Source of the DNA: CAVRTM01 sp963724015
GTDB taxonomy: Bacteria; Actinomycetota; Actinomycetes; Actinomycetales; Dermatophilaceae
Direction: 5' to 3'
NCBI GenBank assembly: GCA_963724015.1
Contig: CAVRTM010000014.1
Span: 489,594-553,593 of the forward strand
DNA: 64,000 nucleotides
The notes under the pieces: model-generated
The model's database searches: none
The model's input: the letters and a program-made list of their open reading frames with translations, nothing else
Told to the model about the DNA's origin: nothing
Part shown: piece after piece, positions 44,637 to 53,907 of the stretch
Layout of the letters: every line of letters begins with the position of its first letter
How positions within the stretch are numbered: position 1 is the first letter of the stretch
Translations under genes and position numbers: made by a program

Positions 44637-45945
44637 ATGACTGAACTGCTGGCACCCACCACCGCGGTGCTTGACACCCCGCTCGCGCAGCTGGACCCCG
44701 AGGTCGCTGCCGCGCTGGACGCGGAGCTGGCCCGACAGCGGGGCACGCTCGAGATGATCGCGAGCGAGAACTTCGCTCCGCTCGCCGTGATGGAGGCCCA
44801 GGGGTCCGTCCTCACCAACAAGTACGCCGAGGGGTACCCCGGGCGGCGCTACTACGGCGGCTGCGAGCACGTCGACGTGGTCGAGCAGCTCGCCATCGAC
44901 CGGGTGAAGGACCTGTTCGGCGCCGAGGCTGCCAACGTGCAGCCGCACTCGGGGGCCCAGGCCAACGCGGCCGCCATGGTGGCGCTCATCGAGCCCGGCG
45001 ACACCATCCTGGGGCTGGATCTCGCCCACGGCGGCCACCTGACCCACGGCATGCGCATCAACTTCTCGGGGAAGCTCTACCGGGTCGCTGCCTACCAGGT
45101 GGCGCGCTCGGACCACCGCGTCGACATGGACCAGGTCCGCAGGCTCGCCCACGAGCACCGCCCCAAGCTCATCGTCGCCGGCTGGTCCGCCTACCCGCGC
45201 CAGCTCGACTTCGCCGCCTTCCGGGAGATCGCCGACGAGGTGGGTGCCTTCCTCATGGTCGACATGGCCCACTTCGCCGGCCTGGTCGCCGCGGGTCTGC
45301 ACCCCAACCCGGTCCCGCACGCGCACGTGGTCACGACGACCACGCACAAGACGCTGGGCGGCCCGCGCGGCGGCGTGATCCTGTCCACCGCCGACCTTGC
45401 GAAGAAGATCAACAGCGCCGTGTTCCCCGGTCAGCAGGGAGGCCCGCTGGAGCACGTGATCGCCGCGAAGGCGGTGGCCTTCAAGGTGGCCGCCGGCCAG
45501 GACTTCGCGCAGCGGCAGCGCCGGACGCTCGCCGGTGCCCGCATCCTGGCCGACCGTCTGCTGTGTGCGGATGTGGCAGCGGCCGGGATCACGGTGCTGA
45601 CCGGGGGCACCGATGTCCACCTCGTCCTGGTCGACCTCCGCAGCTCCGAGCTCGACGGCCAGCAGGGTGAGGACCGGCTGCACCAGGTCGGGATCACGGT
45701 CAACCGCAACGCCGTACCGTTCGACCCGCGCCCGCCCATGGTGAGCTCCGGCATCCGCATCGGCACCCCGGCCCTGGCCACCCGCGGCTTCGGCGACGAG
45801 GAGTTCCGGGAGGTCGCCGACATCATCGCCACCGCCCTGTTGCCGGCGTTCGACGCTGAAGCAGCTGCCGGCGCTCCGTGCCCGCGTCGCCGCGCTCGCC
45901 GAGCGCTTCCCGCTCTACCCGACCCACGAGGGGCACCAGTCATGA
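44637..45945 (+). CDS. glyA: serine hydroxymethyltransferase (C-terminal frameshift)
   Basis: About 435 residues. Interconverts glycine plus 5,10-methylene-THF and serine plus THF. Seen: MIASENFAPLAVMEAQGSVL, NKYAEGYPGRRYYGG, the PLP lysine loop VTTTTHKTLGGPRGG, and VFPGQQGGPLEHVIAAKAVA. Near 45853-45857 the frame shifts +1; the proper end is LKQLPALRARVAALAERF then PLYPTHEGHQS and TGA 45943-45945. Without this correction glyA reads falsely into soxB. First gene of the sarcosine operon, where it can use both the glycine and the methylene-THF made by SoxBDAG. ATG 44637. Confidence 0.9.
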
Positions 45946-47180
45946 CCACTGCGATCCGCACACCGGGCGCCGACCTCCCGGACCACCCCGACTTCCTGTG
46001 GCGCAACCCCGACCCCAAGCCGTCCTACGACGTCGTCATCGTCGGAGGCGGCGGTCACGGTCTCGCCACCGCCTACTACCTGGCCAAGAACCACGGCATC
46101 ACCAACATCGCGGTCCTCGAGAAGGGCTGGCTGGCCGGCGGCAACATGGCCCGCAACACGACCATCATCCGGTCCAACTACCTGTGGGACGAGAGCTCCG
46201 GCATCTACGAGCACTCACTCAAGCTCTGGGAGACCATGGAGGAGGACCTTGACTACCCGATCCTGTTCAGCCAGCGCGGAGTGGTCAACCTCGCCCACAG
46301 CCTGCAGGACGTCCGCGACTCGATGCGCAGGGTCAACGCCAACAGGCTCAACGGCATCGACGCCGAGTGGCTCGACCCGCAGCAGGTCCAAGAGGTCTGT
46401 CCGATCGTCAACATCGACCCCGATGTCCGCTACCCGGTGCACGGCGCGACCTACCAGCCCCGAGCCGGCATCGCCAAGCACGACTACGTCGCCTGGGGCT
46501 ACGCGCGGCGGGCCAACGACATGGGGGTCGACATCATCCAGAACTGCGAGGTGCAGGGGCTGGACGTGGTCGACGGCCGGATCGCGGCGGTGCGCACCAA
46601 CCGCGGCACGATCAAGGCAGGAAGGGTCGCCCTCGCGGCGGCCGGGCACTCCTCCGTGCTGGCCGAGATGGTCGGCCTGCGCCTCCCGATCCAGTCGCAC
46701 CCGCTGCAGGCCCTCGTCTCCGAGCTGCTCGAGCCGGTCCACCCCACGGTGGTCATGTCCAACGCCGTGCACGTCTACGTCTCGCAGGCCCACAAGGGCG
46801 AGCTGGTCATGGGGGCCGGCATCGACAGCTACAACGGCTACGGCCAGCGCGGCGCCTTCCACATCATCGAGCGACAGATGGCCGCCGCACTGGAGCTCTT
46901 CCCGATCTTCGCCCGGGCGCACCTGCTGCGCAGCTGGGGCGGGATCGTGGACACGACGCCTGACGCCTCACCCATCGTCGGCCTGACGCCGATCGACGGG
47001 CTGTACCTCAACTGCGGTTGGGGGACAGGCGGTTTCAAGGCCACGCCGGGTGTGGGGTGGTGCTTCGCGCACACCGTCGCGACCGACAGCCCTCACCCGT
47101 ACAACGCCCCGTTCACCCTCGAGCGGTTCACCACCGGAGCCCTCGTCGACGAGCACGGCGCCGCCGCCGTGGCTCACTGA
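45942..47180 (+). CDS. soxB: heterotetrameric sarcosine oxidase, beta subunit
   Basis: 412 residues. FAD-binding Rossmann YDVVIVGGGGHGLATAYYLA near residue 28, GWLAGGNMARNTTIIRSNYL, and ILFSQRGVVNLAHSL, ending GLYLNCGWGTGGFKATPGVG. Oxidises sarcosine to glycine plus a C1 unit and passes electrons to FMN. ATG 45942 overlaps the glyA stop (ATGA). Frame intact. Confidence 0.92.
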   Translation: MTTAIRTPGADLPDHPDFLWRNPDPKPSYDVVIVGGGGHGLATAYYLAKNHGITNIAVLEKGWLAGGNMARNTTIIRSNYLWDESSGIYEHSLKLWETMEEDLDYPILFSQRGVVNLAHSLQDVRDSMRRVNANRLNGIDAEWLDPQQVQEVCPIVNIDPDVRYPVHGATYQPRAGIAKHDYVAWGYARRANDMGVDIIQNCEVQGLDVVDGRIAAVRTNRGTIKAGRVALAAAGHSSVLAEMVGLRLPIQSHPLQALVSELLEPVHPTVVMSNAVHVYVSQAHKGELVMGAGIDSYNGYGQRGAFHIIERQMAAALELFPIFARAHLLRSWGGIVDTTPDASPIVGLTPIDGLYLNCGWGTGGFKATPGVGWCFAHTVATDSPHPYNAPFTLERFTTGALVDEHGAAAVAH

Positions 47181-47196
47181 GCACCAAGGAGTTCCC

Positions 47197-47475
47197 ATGC
47201 AGCTCATCACCTGCCCTTACTGCGGGCCGCGCGAGGAGATCGAGTACCACTACGGCGGTCAGGCCCACGTCGCCTACCCGGTCGACACCGCGTCGTTGTC
47301 CGACGCCGAGTGGGCCGAAACCCTTTTCTTCCGGGACAACCCCAAAGGTCCCTTTGCCGAGCGCTGGCTGCACTCTGCCGGCTGTCGTCGCTGGTTCAAC
47401 GCCATCCGCGACACCGCAACGCACCAGATGCTTGCCGTCTACCGCCTCGACGAGCCGAAGCCGGTGATCGCATGA
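47197..47475 (+). CDS. soxD: sarcosine oxidase, delta subunit
   Basis: 92-residue zinc subunit. Cys6, Cys9 (ITCPYCGPRE), His59 and Cys63 (WLHSAGCRRW) match the four known zinc ligands of SoxD exactly. Structural role in the alpha-beta-gamma-delta complex. ATG 47197 has AAGGAG 6 bases upstream; its stop overlaps soxA (ATGA). Confidence 0.93.
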   Translation: MQLITCPYCGPREEIEYHYGGQAHVAYPVDTASLSDAEWAETLFFRDNPKGPFAERWLHSAGCRRWFNAIRDTATHQMLAVYRLDEPKPVIA

Positions 47476-50336
47476 GCACCACCTTCCGCCGCCCCACCGG
47501 GGGGCGCGTGGACCGGGACGACACCGCTGTCCTTCTCGTTCAACGGCCGCGCCTACCAGGGCCTGCGGGGTGACACGCTCGCCTCCGCGCTGCTGGCCAA
47601 CGGCGTTCACCAGGTCACGACCAGCATCAAGCTCGGCCGTCCCCGGGGCATCATGGCCGCGGGCCCGGAGGACCCCAACGCGCTGGTGCAGGTGGAGACG
47701 CCCTTCCCCGAGCCGATGCTGACGGCCACCACCGTCGAGCTGTTCGACGGCCTCGTGGCGCGAGGCCTGCCCGGCCAGGGCAAGCTCGCGGACCGTACCG
47801 GACCCGTGCCGGTACGACGCCGTCCACGCGCACTGCGACGTCCTGGTCGTCGGCGCGGGGCCGGCCGGCGTCACCGCCGCCCTGACGGCAGCTCGCGCAG
47901 GGGCGCGGGTCATCCTCGTCGACGAGCAACCCGAAGCCGGCGGTTCGCTGCTGGGCCGTCCCGAGGTGATCGACGGCGTCCCGGCGCTCCACTGGGTCTC
48001 GGCTGCCATCGCCGAGCTCGCAGAGCCTGCCTGAGGTGACGGTCCTGCAGCGGACGACGGCGTTCGGCTACTACGACGACGGCTTCGTCCTCGCCCTCGA
48101 GAAGCGCACCGACCACCTGGGTCCGGACGCACCGGCCCACCTCTCGCGCCAACGCATCTGGCGCATCCGGTCACGTCACGTCGTCGTCGCCACCGGTGCC
48201 CACGAGCGCCCGCTCGTCTTCGCGGGCAACGACAAACCAGGCATCATGCTGGCTGCCTCCGCGCGCAGCTACCTGCACCGTTACGGCGTCCTTGCCGGCC
48301 GCGAGGTCGTGGTGTTCACGACGGACGACAGCGCGTATGCCGCGGCGATCGACCTCGCCGACGCCGGCGCCACGGTGCGCGCCGTGGTCGACGCCCGCCC
48401 GGAGGCGCCCGGCCCTTGGGCCGGGATGTGTGCCGACCGTGGCATCGAGGTCCGCACGGGTTCTGTCGTCACCGGCACGAGCGGCACTGACCGCGTCACC
48501 CGGGCGCACGTGGCCCGGTATGCGGGCGGCGTGCTCGGTGAGCGCGACGGGATCGCCTGCGACCTCCTGCTCGTGTGCGGCGGGTGGAACCCGGCCGTTC
48601 ACCTGTTCAGCCAGGCCCGCGGCAGGCTGCGCTACGACGCCGGGCTCGGCGCCTTCGTGCCCGGCTCGGCGATCCCTGCAGCGAGCGTCGCCGGCGCCGC
48701 CACGGGCGAGTTCACGCTGAGCGGCGCCCTGGCCGGTGGCGCGAGTGCGGCCGCTGAGGCGCTGGGCGAGCTCGGCTTCGTCGTCGACCGCGCGCCGTCG
48801 CTCCCCGCCGTGGTCGAGGAGCCCGCGGGCTGCCCGACGATGGTCCTCTGGTCGGTACCCGAGCCCGACCCCGGCGCGCCCTGCACGCGCTTCGTCGACC
48901 TCCAGCGCGACGCGACGGTCGCCGACATCCTGCGTGCCACCGGTGCCGGGCTGCGGTCCGTCGAGCACGTCAAGCGCTACACCACCATCGGCACGGCCCA
49001 CGACCAGGGAAAGACCTCCGGCGTGATCGCGTCCGGCATCGTCGCCGAGGCACTCGGTGCCGATGTCGCTGACCTGGGCACCACGACGTTCCGGCCCCCT
49101 TACACCCCCGTCGGGTTCGCCGCCCTCGCCGGACGGGACCGCGGTGTCCTCCACGACCCCGTACGGGTCACCGCCATCCACGACTGGCACGTCCTGCACG
49201 GTGCCGAGTTCGAGGACGTCGGGCAGTGGAAGCGGCCCTGGTACTACCCCCAGGGCGAGGAGGACATCGAGCAGGCGGTGCTGCGCGAGTGCACAGCGGT
49301 GCGCGCATCGGTCGGCATCATGGACGGCTCCACCTTGGGCAAGATCGACGTCCGCGGGCCTGACTCCGGCGAGCTGCTCGACCGCCTGTACACCAACCTC
49401 ATGAGCAGCCTCAAGGTCGGCTCCGCCCGCTACGGCGTGATGTGCGGCGTCGACGGCATGGTGATCGACGACGGCACGGTGATCCGCATCGCCGACGAGC
49501 ACTTCCTGCTCACCACGACGACGGGGAATGCCGCCAAGATCCTCGACTGGATGGAGGAGTGGGTCCAGACCGAGTGGCCCGAGCTGCGCGTGCACCTGAC
49601 GTCGGTGACGGAGCAGTGGGCCACCATCCCGCTCGTCGGTCCCCGCTCGAGGGACGTCCTGTCCGCGGTCGCCCCGAACCTCGACGTGGCCAACGAGGCG
49701 TTCCCCTTCATGACCTGGCGGGACGCCACGGTCGCCGGCATCCCGGCCCGTGTCGCCCGGATCAGCTTCTCGGGCGAGCTGGCCTACGAGGTCAACGTCA
49801 GCGCGTGGGACGGTCGTGCGGTCTGGGAGGCGCTGTGGGCAGCGGGTGAGCCCTGCGGCATCACCGCCTACGGCACCGAGACGATGCACGTCCTGCGGGC
49901 CGAGAAGGGCTACCCGATCATCGGCCAGGAGACCGACGCCACGGTGACCCCGCAGGACCTGGGCATGGAGTGGGTCATCTCCAAGAAGAAGCCCGACTTC
50001 ATCGGCAAGCGGTCGTTCAGCCGCCCGGAGAACCAGCGCCCGGACCGCAAGCAGCTGGTGGGCCTGGTGCCCGTCGACCCGACGGTGCTGCTCCCCGAGG
50101 GAGGGCAGGTCATCGAGTGCGAGGTGCTGCCCGCGCCGCCGGTGCCGATGCTCGGTCACGTCACGTCGAGCTATCGCAGCGCCGCGCTCGGGCGGACCTT
50201 CGCCCTGGCGCTCGTGCGCTCGGGCAGGGAGCGGATCGGTCAGACCCTGTACGTACCCATCGGGGACGAGGTGGTGCCGGTGACGGTCACCGACAGCGTC
50301 CTCTTCGACAAGGAGGGCAGCCGCCGTGACGGTTGA
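47472..50336 (+). CDS. soxA: sarcosine oxidase, alpha subunit (three frameshifts near the N-terminus)
   Basis: About 954 residues, the family size. N-terminal ferredoxin-like part (FSFNGRAYQGLRGDTLASAL), NAD Rossmann VLVVGAGPAGVTAALTAARA, the large central domain (VVATGAHERPLVFAGNDKPG), then the SoxA A3 segment with YTTIGTAHDQGKTSG, and a C-terminal GcvT-like folate domain (YGVMCGVDGMVIDDGTVIRI). The methyl carbon becomes 5,10-methylene-THF there. The frame moves +1 at about 47523, near 47796 (KLAD|VPDPCRYDAV) and near 48025 (AELAE|LPEVTVLQ), each fixed by dropping one base. Confidence 0.9.
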
Positions 50337-50931
50337 GACGATGTCCCGGTCCCGCCGGGTGAGCCCGCTGGCTTCGGCCGCATCCCGCTTCGAGGCACTG
50401 CCCGCCGGGGTTCAGGTGCGCGAGCTGCCGCGGCTCGTGCAGCTCGACCTGCGCTTCGACCCGATCGGGCCGGCCGGTGCGGCCGTGGCGCAGGTGCTGG
50501 GCGTGGCCGTGCCCCGGCAAACCTGCACCGCCGCCGTCGCTGGTGAGGTCTCGGTCCTGTGGCTCGGTCCGGACGAGTGGCTCGTCGTGGCCCCGGCCGA
50601 CCGGACCGACCTGCTCGACGCGCTCGAGCAGGCGGTGGCCGGCCACGGTGCGGTGGTCGAGGTGTCCGCGCAGCGGACGACGATCTCGCTCAGCGGTCCC
50701 CGCGCCCGCGACCTGCTCGCGCACGGCTGCTCCGCCGACCTGCACCCGAGCGTCGCGCCGCAGGGAACCTGCCTGCAGACCCTGCTCGCGCTCGCCGGTG
50801 TGGTGCTCGTCGTGCGGGACGGCTCGGCCACCGACTTCTGGGTCCTGGTGCGGTCCTCGTTCGCGCGCTACCTCGCCGACTGGATCGTCGACGCGTGCAC
50901 GGAGTACCACGAGGACCCGTCGTGGCACTGA
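50326..50931 (+). CDS. soxG: sarcosine oxidase, gamma subunit
   Basis: 201 residues. Shows VLWLGPDEWLVVAPADRTD and VEVSAQRTTISLSGPRARDL followed by LAHGCSADLHP, the usual SoxG pattern, which resembles GcvT folds. Fills a structural or folate-domain role in the complex. GTG 50326 overlaps the soxA end; its 3' end overlaps sdaA by ten bases. Confidence 0.9.
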   Translation: MTVETMSRSRRVSPLASAASRFEALPAGVQVRELPRLVQLDLRFDPIGPAGAAVAQVLGVAVPRQTCTAAVAGEVSVLWLGPDEWLVVAPADRTDLLDALEQAVAGHGAVVEVSAQRTTISLSGPRARDLLAHGCSADLHPSVAPQGTCLQTLLALAGVVLVVRDGSATDFWVLVRSSFARYLADWIVDACTEYHEDPSWH

Positions 50932-52295
50932 GCGTCTTCGACCTCTTCTCCGTCGGTATCGGCCCGTCGAGCTCGCACACCGTGGGCCCGATGCGGGCCG
51001 CCCGGTCCTTCGCGACCTCCCTGGAGAAGGACGGGCTGCTCGAGGAGGTGGCGGGGGTCCGGGCGGAGCTGTTCGGTTCCCTCGGCGCCACCGGCCACGG
51101 CCACGGCAGCGTCAAGGCCGTGGTGCTCGGTCTCCTCGGCGAATCGCCGGAGGACGTCGACCCCAGGGCGGCGGAGCCGGCGGTGCAGGGCGTGCGCGAG
51201 TCCGGCCGCCTCGACCTGCTCGCACGGCACGCCGTGGCCTTCGACGTGGACGCGGACGTCGTCCTGCACCGACGCAAGCGACTTCCGTTCCACACCAATG
51301 GAATGCGCTTCACCGCCCTTGGGCCGCAGGGATCGGAGGTCGCGACCCGGGAGTACTACTCGGTCGGCGGTGGCTTCGTGCTCGACGAGGACGAGACGGG
51401 GCAGCGGCGGATCGTGCCGGACGACAGCCCGGTTCGCTACCCGTTCACGACGGGCGCGGAGCTGTTGGCGCGCTGCCGCGAGACGGGGCTGCCGATCAGC
51501 CAGGTGGTGCTGGGCAACGAGCTCACCTGGCGCACGGAGGAGGAGGTGCGCTCCGGGCTGCTGAGGATCTGGGCCGTGATGCAGGAGTGCGTCGAGCAGG
51601 GCTGCCGCACCGACGGCGTGCTGCCCGGCGGCCTCAAGGTGCGGCGGCGCGCGGCTCACCTGCGCCGCGCCCTCGACAGTGGTGACGCCGCCCATGACCA
51701 CCTGGCGCCGATGGACTGGGTCACCCTGTGCGCCTTGGCCGTCAACGAGGAGAACGCCTCCGGCGGCCGCGTGGTCACCGCACCCACCAACGGTGCCGCG
51801 GGGATCATCCCGGCGGTGCTGCACTACTACCAGCGGTTCGTCCCCTCGTTCAGCGACGACGGGGTGGTGCGTTTCCTCCTCACGGCTGCCGCGATCGGCG
51901 CGCTGTTCAAGGAGAACGCCTCCATCTCCGGTGCCGAGGTGGGCTGCCAGGGTGAGGTGGGCTCGGCGTGCTCGATGGCGTCAGCAGGGCTGGCGGAGGT
52001 GCTGGGCGCCACGCCCGAGCAGGTCGAGAACGCCGCGGAGATCGGCATCGAGCACAACCTGGGCCTGACCTGCGACCCGGTCGGTGGGCTCGTGCAGATT
52101 CCCTGCATCGAACGGAACGCCGTGGCCTCGGTCAAGGCGATCACGGCAGCGAGGCTGGCGATGGGCGGCGACGGGCAGCACCACGTCTCGCTCGACAAGG
52201 CCATCAAGACCATGCGGGAGACGGGAGCGGACATGAAGGACAAGTACAAGGAGACCGCCCGCGGCGGGCTCGCCCTCAACGTCGTCGAGTGCTGA
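50922..52295 (+). CDS. sdaA: L-serine ammonia-lyase, iron-sulfur type
   Basis: 457 residues, the single-chain (type 2) enzyme. Deaminates serine to pyruvate. SVGIGPSSSHTVGPMRAAR and LFGSLGATGHGHG are the beta-domain hallmarks; the [4Fe-4S] cysteines lie in EVGCQGEVGSAC, GLTCDPVGGLVQIPC. Frame intact. GTG 50922 is favoured, with GAGGAC 5 bases upstream and translational overlap with soxG. It drains serine made by GlyA, ending the sarcosine route in pyruvate. Confidence 0.93.
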   Translation: MALSVFDLFSVGIGPSSSHTVGPMRAARSFATSLEKDGLLEEVAGVRAELFGSLGATGHGHGSVKAVVLGLLGESPEDVDPRAAEPAVQGVRESGRLDLLARHAVAFDVDADVVLHRRKRLPFHTNGMRFTALGPQGSEVATREYYSVGGGFVLDEDETGQRRIVPDDSPVRYPFTTGAELLARCRETGLPISQVVLGNELTWRTEEEVRSGLLRIWAVMQECVEQGCRTDGVLPGGLKVRRRAAHLRRALDSGDAAHDHLAPMDWVTLCALAVNEENASGGRVVTAPTNGAAGIIPAVLHYYQRFVPSFSDDGVVRFLLTAAAIGALFKENASISGAEVGCQGEVGSACSMASAGLAEVLGATPEQVENAAEIGIEHNLGLTCDPVGGLVQIPCIERNAVASVKAITAARLAMGGDGQHHVSLDKAIKTMRETGADMKDKYKETARGGLALNVVEC

Positions 52296-52309
52296 GAGGA
52301 GACCGCGCC

Positions 52310-53158
52310 GTGAGCAACCGCTACGTCCTCACCCTGAGCTGTCCGGACCGGCCGGGCATCGTGCACGCGGTGACCTCCGTCCTGGTCGACGGTGGCTGCG
52401 ACATCACCGAGCACCAGCAGTTCGACGACGCCGTCCACGGGCTGCTGTTCCTGCGCAGCTGCTTCGAGGCACCCGCTGGTGCACGCGAGCAGCTGGAGGC
52501 CGGCTTCGCCACCGTCGCCACCGCCTACGGAATGTGCTGGCAGCTCCACGACGCGTCGCGCCGCACGCGCGCCCTGGTCCTCGCCTCGAAGTTCGGCCAC
52601 TGCCTCAACGACCTGCTCTACCGCTGGCAGGTGGGCAGCCTCGGGGTCGACATCGCGCTCGTCGTCTCCAACCACACCGACCTCGGCACGATGGCCGAGT
52701 CGGCCGGCGTGCCGTTCCTGCACGTCCCGGTGACGCCGGAGACCAAGGACGACGCGGAGGCCAGGCTGCTCGCGCTGGTGGAGCGTCACGAGATCGACCT
52801 GGTGGTTCTCGCGCGCTACATGCAGGTGCTCTCCGACGACCTGTGCAAGCAGCTCGAGGGACGGGCGATCAACATCCACCACTCCTTCCTTCCCAGCTTC
52901 AAGGGCGCCAAGCCGTACCACCAGGCCTTTCGGCGCGGGGTGAAGCAGGTAGGGGCCACGGCGCACTACATCACCGCGGAGCTCGATGAGGGACCGATCA
53001 TCGAGCAGGAGGTGATCCGGGTGGACCACACGTACGGCCCGGACGCCCTGGTCACCGCCGGCCGTGACGCGGAGAACCTCGCCCTGGCGCGAGCGGTGAC
53101 GTGGCACGGCCAGCACCGCATCCTGCTGAACAACGACCGGACCGTCGTCTTCCGCTGA
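52310..53158 (+). CDS. purU: formyltetrahydrofolate deformylase
   Basis: 282 residues. N-terminal ACT domain (YVLTLSCPDRPGIVHAVTSV), then a formyltransferase-fold hydrolase with LVVSNHTDLGTMAESAGVPF and INIHHSFLPSFKGAKPYHQA and GPIIEQEVIRVDH. Frees formate and THF from 10-formyl-THF, so it recycles folate loaded by sarcosine oxidase when glycine is not the acceptor. GTG 52310, AGGAG 8 bases upstream, 14 bases after sdaA. Last gene of the operon. Confidence 0.92.
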   Translation: MSNRYVLTLSCPDRPGIVHAVTSVLVDGGCDITEHQQFDDAVHGLLFLRSCFEAPAGAREQLEAGFATVATAYGMCWQLHDASRRTRALVLASKFGHCLNDLLYRWQVGSLGVDIALVVSNHTDLGTMAESAGVPFLHVPVTPETKDDAEARLLALVERHEIDLVVLARYMQVLSDDLCKQLEGRAINIHHSFLPSFKGAKPYHQAFRRGVKQVGATAHYITAELDEGPIIEQEVIRVDHTYGPDALVTAGRDAENLALARAVTWHGQHRILLNNDRTVVFR

Positions 53159-53196
53159 CCGGCACCGACCTGGCGGCCGCACGGTAGACATGTCCC

Positions 53197-53838
53197 GTGA
53201 CCACGGAGTCGCCGCTGCTGCTGGCCTTGGACCTGACCGGCACGTTCGCGTTCGCCGTGAACGGGGCGTTGACGGCCATCAAGGTGGCGAAGCTGGATGT
53301 GGTCGGGGTGATCACCTTGGGAATGATCACCGCGCTCGGGGGCGGCATCATCCGGGACGTCCTGATCGGCTCCCTGCCGCCGGCCACGTTCAGCGACTGG
53401 CGGTATCTCCTGGTGGCGGCGGCCGGAAGCCTGCTCGCGTTCGGGTTCGGTTCCTATCTGAGCCGGTTCCCTTCCCCGATCCTGCTGCTGGATGCGGCCG
53501 GTCTGAGCCTGTTCGCCGTGACCGGTGCCAGCAAGTCGATCGAGGCCGGCGTCGGTGTCGGCCAGGCCGTCATCCTCGGGGCCGTCACCGCGGTGGGCGG
53601 CGGCACGATCCGCGACGTCATGATCGGCCGGGTGCCGGTCGTCCTGAGCAGCGAGCTCTACGCCATCCCCGCGCTGTGCGCCGCCGCCATCGTGGTCGTC
53701 ACCGACCGAGCCGGCGTGTACGGCGTCGCATCCGCGGTCGGCGCCGCCCTGATCTGCTTCAGCATCAGGATGCTGGGCGTGCGCTACAGCCTCAACGCGC
53801 CGCGGCCCCCGCGGCCGCCGGGTACGACGCACGACTGA
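53197..53838 (+). CDS. TRIC/UPF0126-family membrane protein
   Basis: 213 residues with about seven helices in two inverted halves, each bearing the family motif: LGMITALGGGIIRDVLIG and LGAVTAVGGGTIRDVMIG. Trimeric cation channels in structure studies; some relatives are proposed to move amino acids. GTG 53197 is 38 bases after purU, possibly in the same transcript, which would fit a transport role for this pathway (inference). Confidence 0.85.
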   Translation: MTTESPLLLALDLTGTFAFAVNGALTAIKVAKLDVVGVITLGMITALGGGIIRDVLIGSLPPATFSDWRYLLVAAAGSLLAFGFGSYLSRFPSPILLLDAAGLSLFAVTGASKSIEAGVGVGQAVILGAVTAVGGGTIRDVMIGRVPVVLSSELYAIPALCAAAIVVVTDRAGVYGVASAVGAALICFSIRMLGVRYSLNAPRPPRPPGTTHD

Positions 53839-53907
53839 GCTGGCCGGCGTACAGGAGCTGGGCTCACCATGGGGAGAAGCAGTGCGCCCCCACAGCGAGG
53901 AGGCACC

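Noticed and set aside
44577..47180. GlyA-SoxB bifunctional fusion protein
   Set aside because: Explained by a one-base frameshift; both genes keep normal ends and starts in the expected frames.
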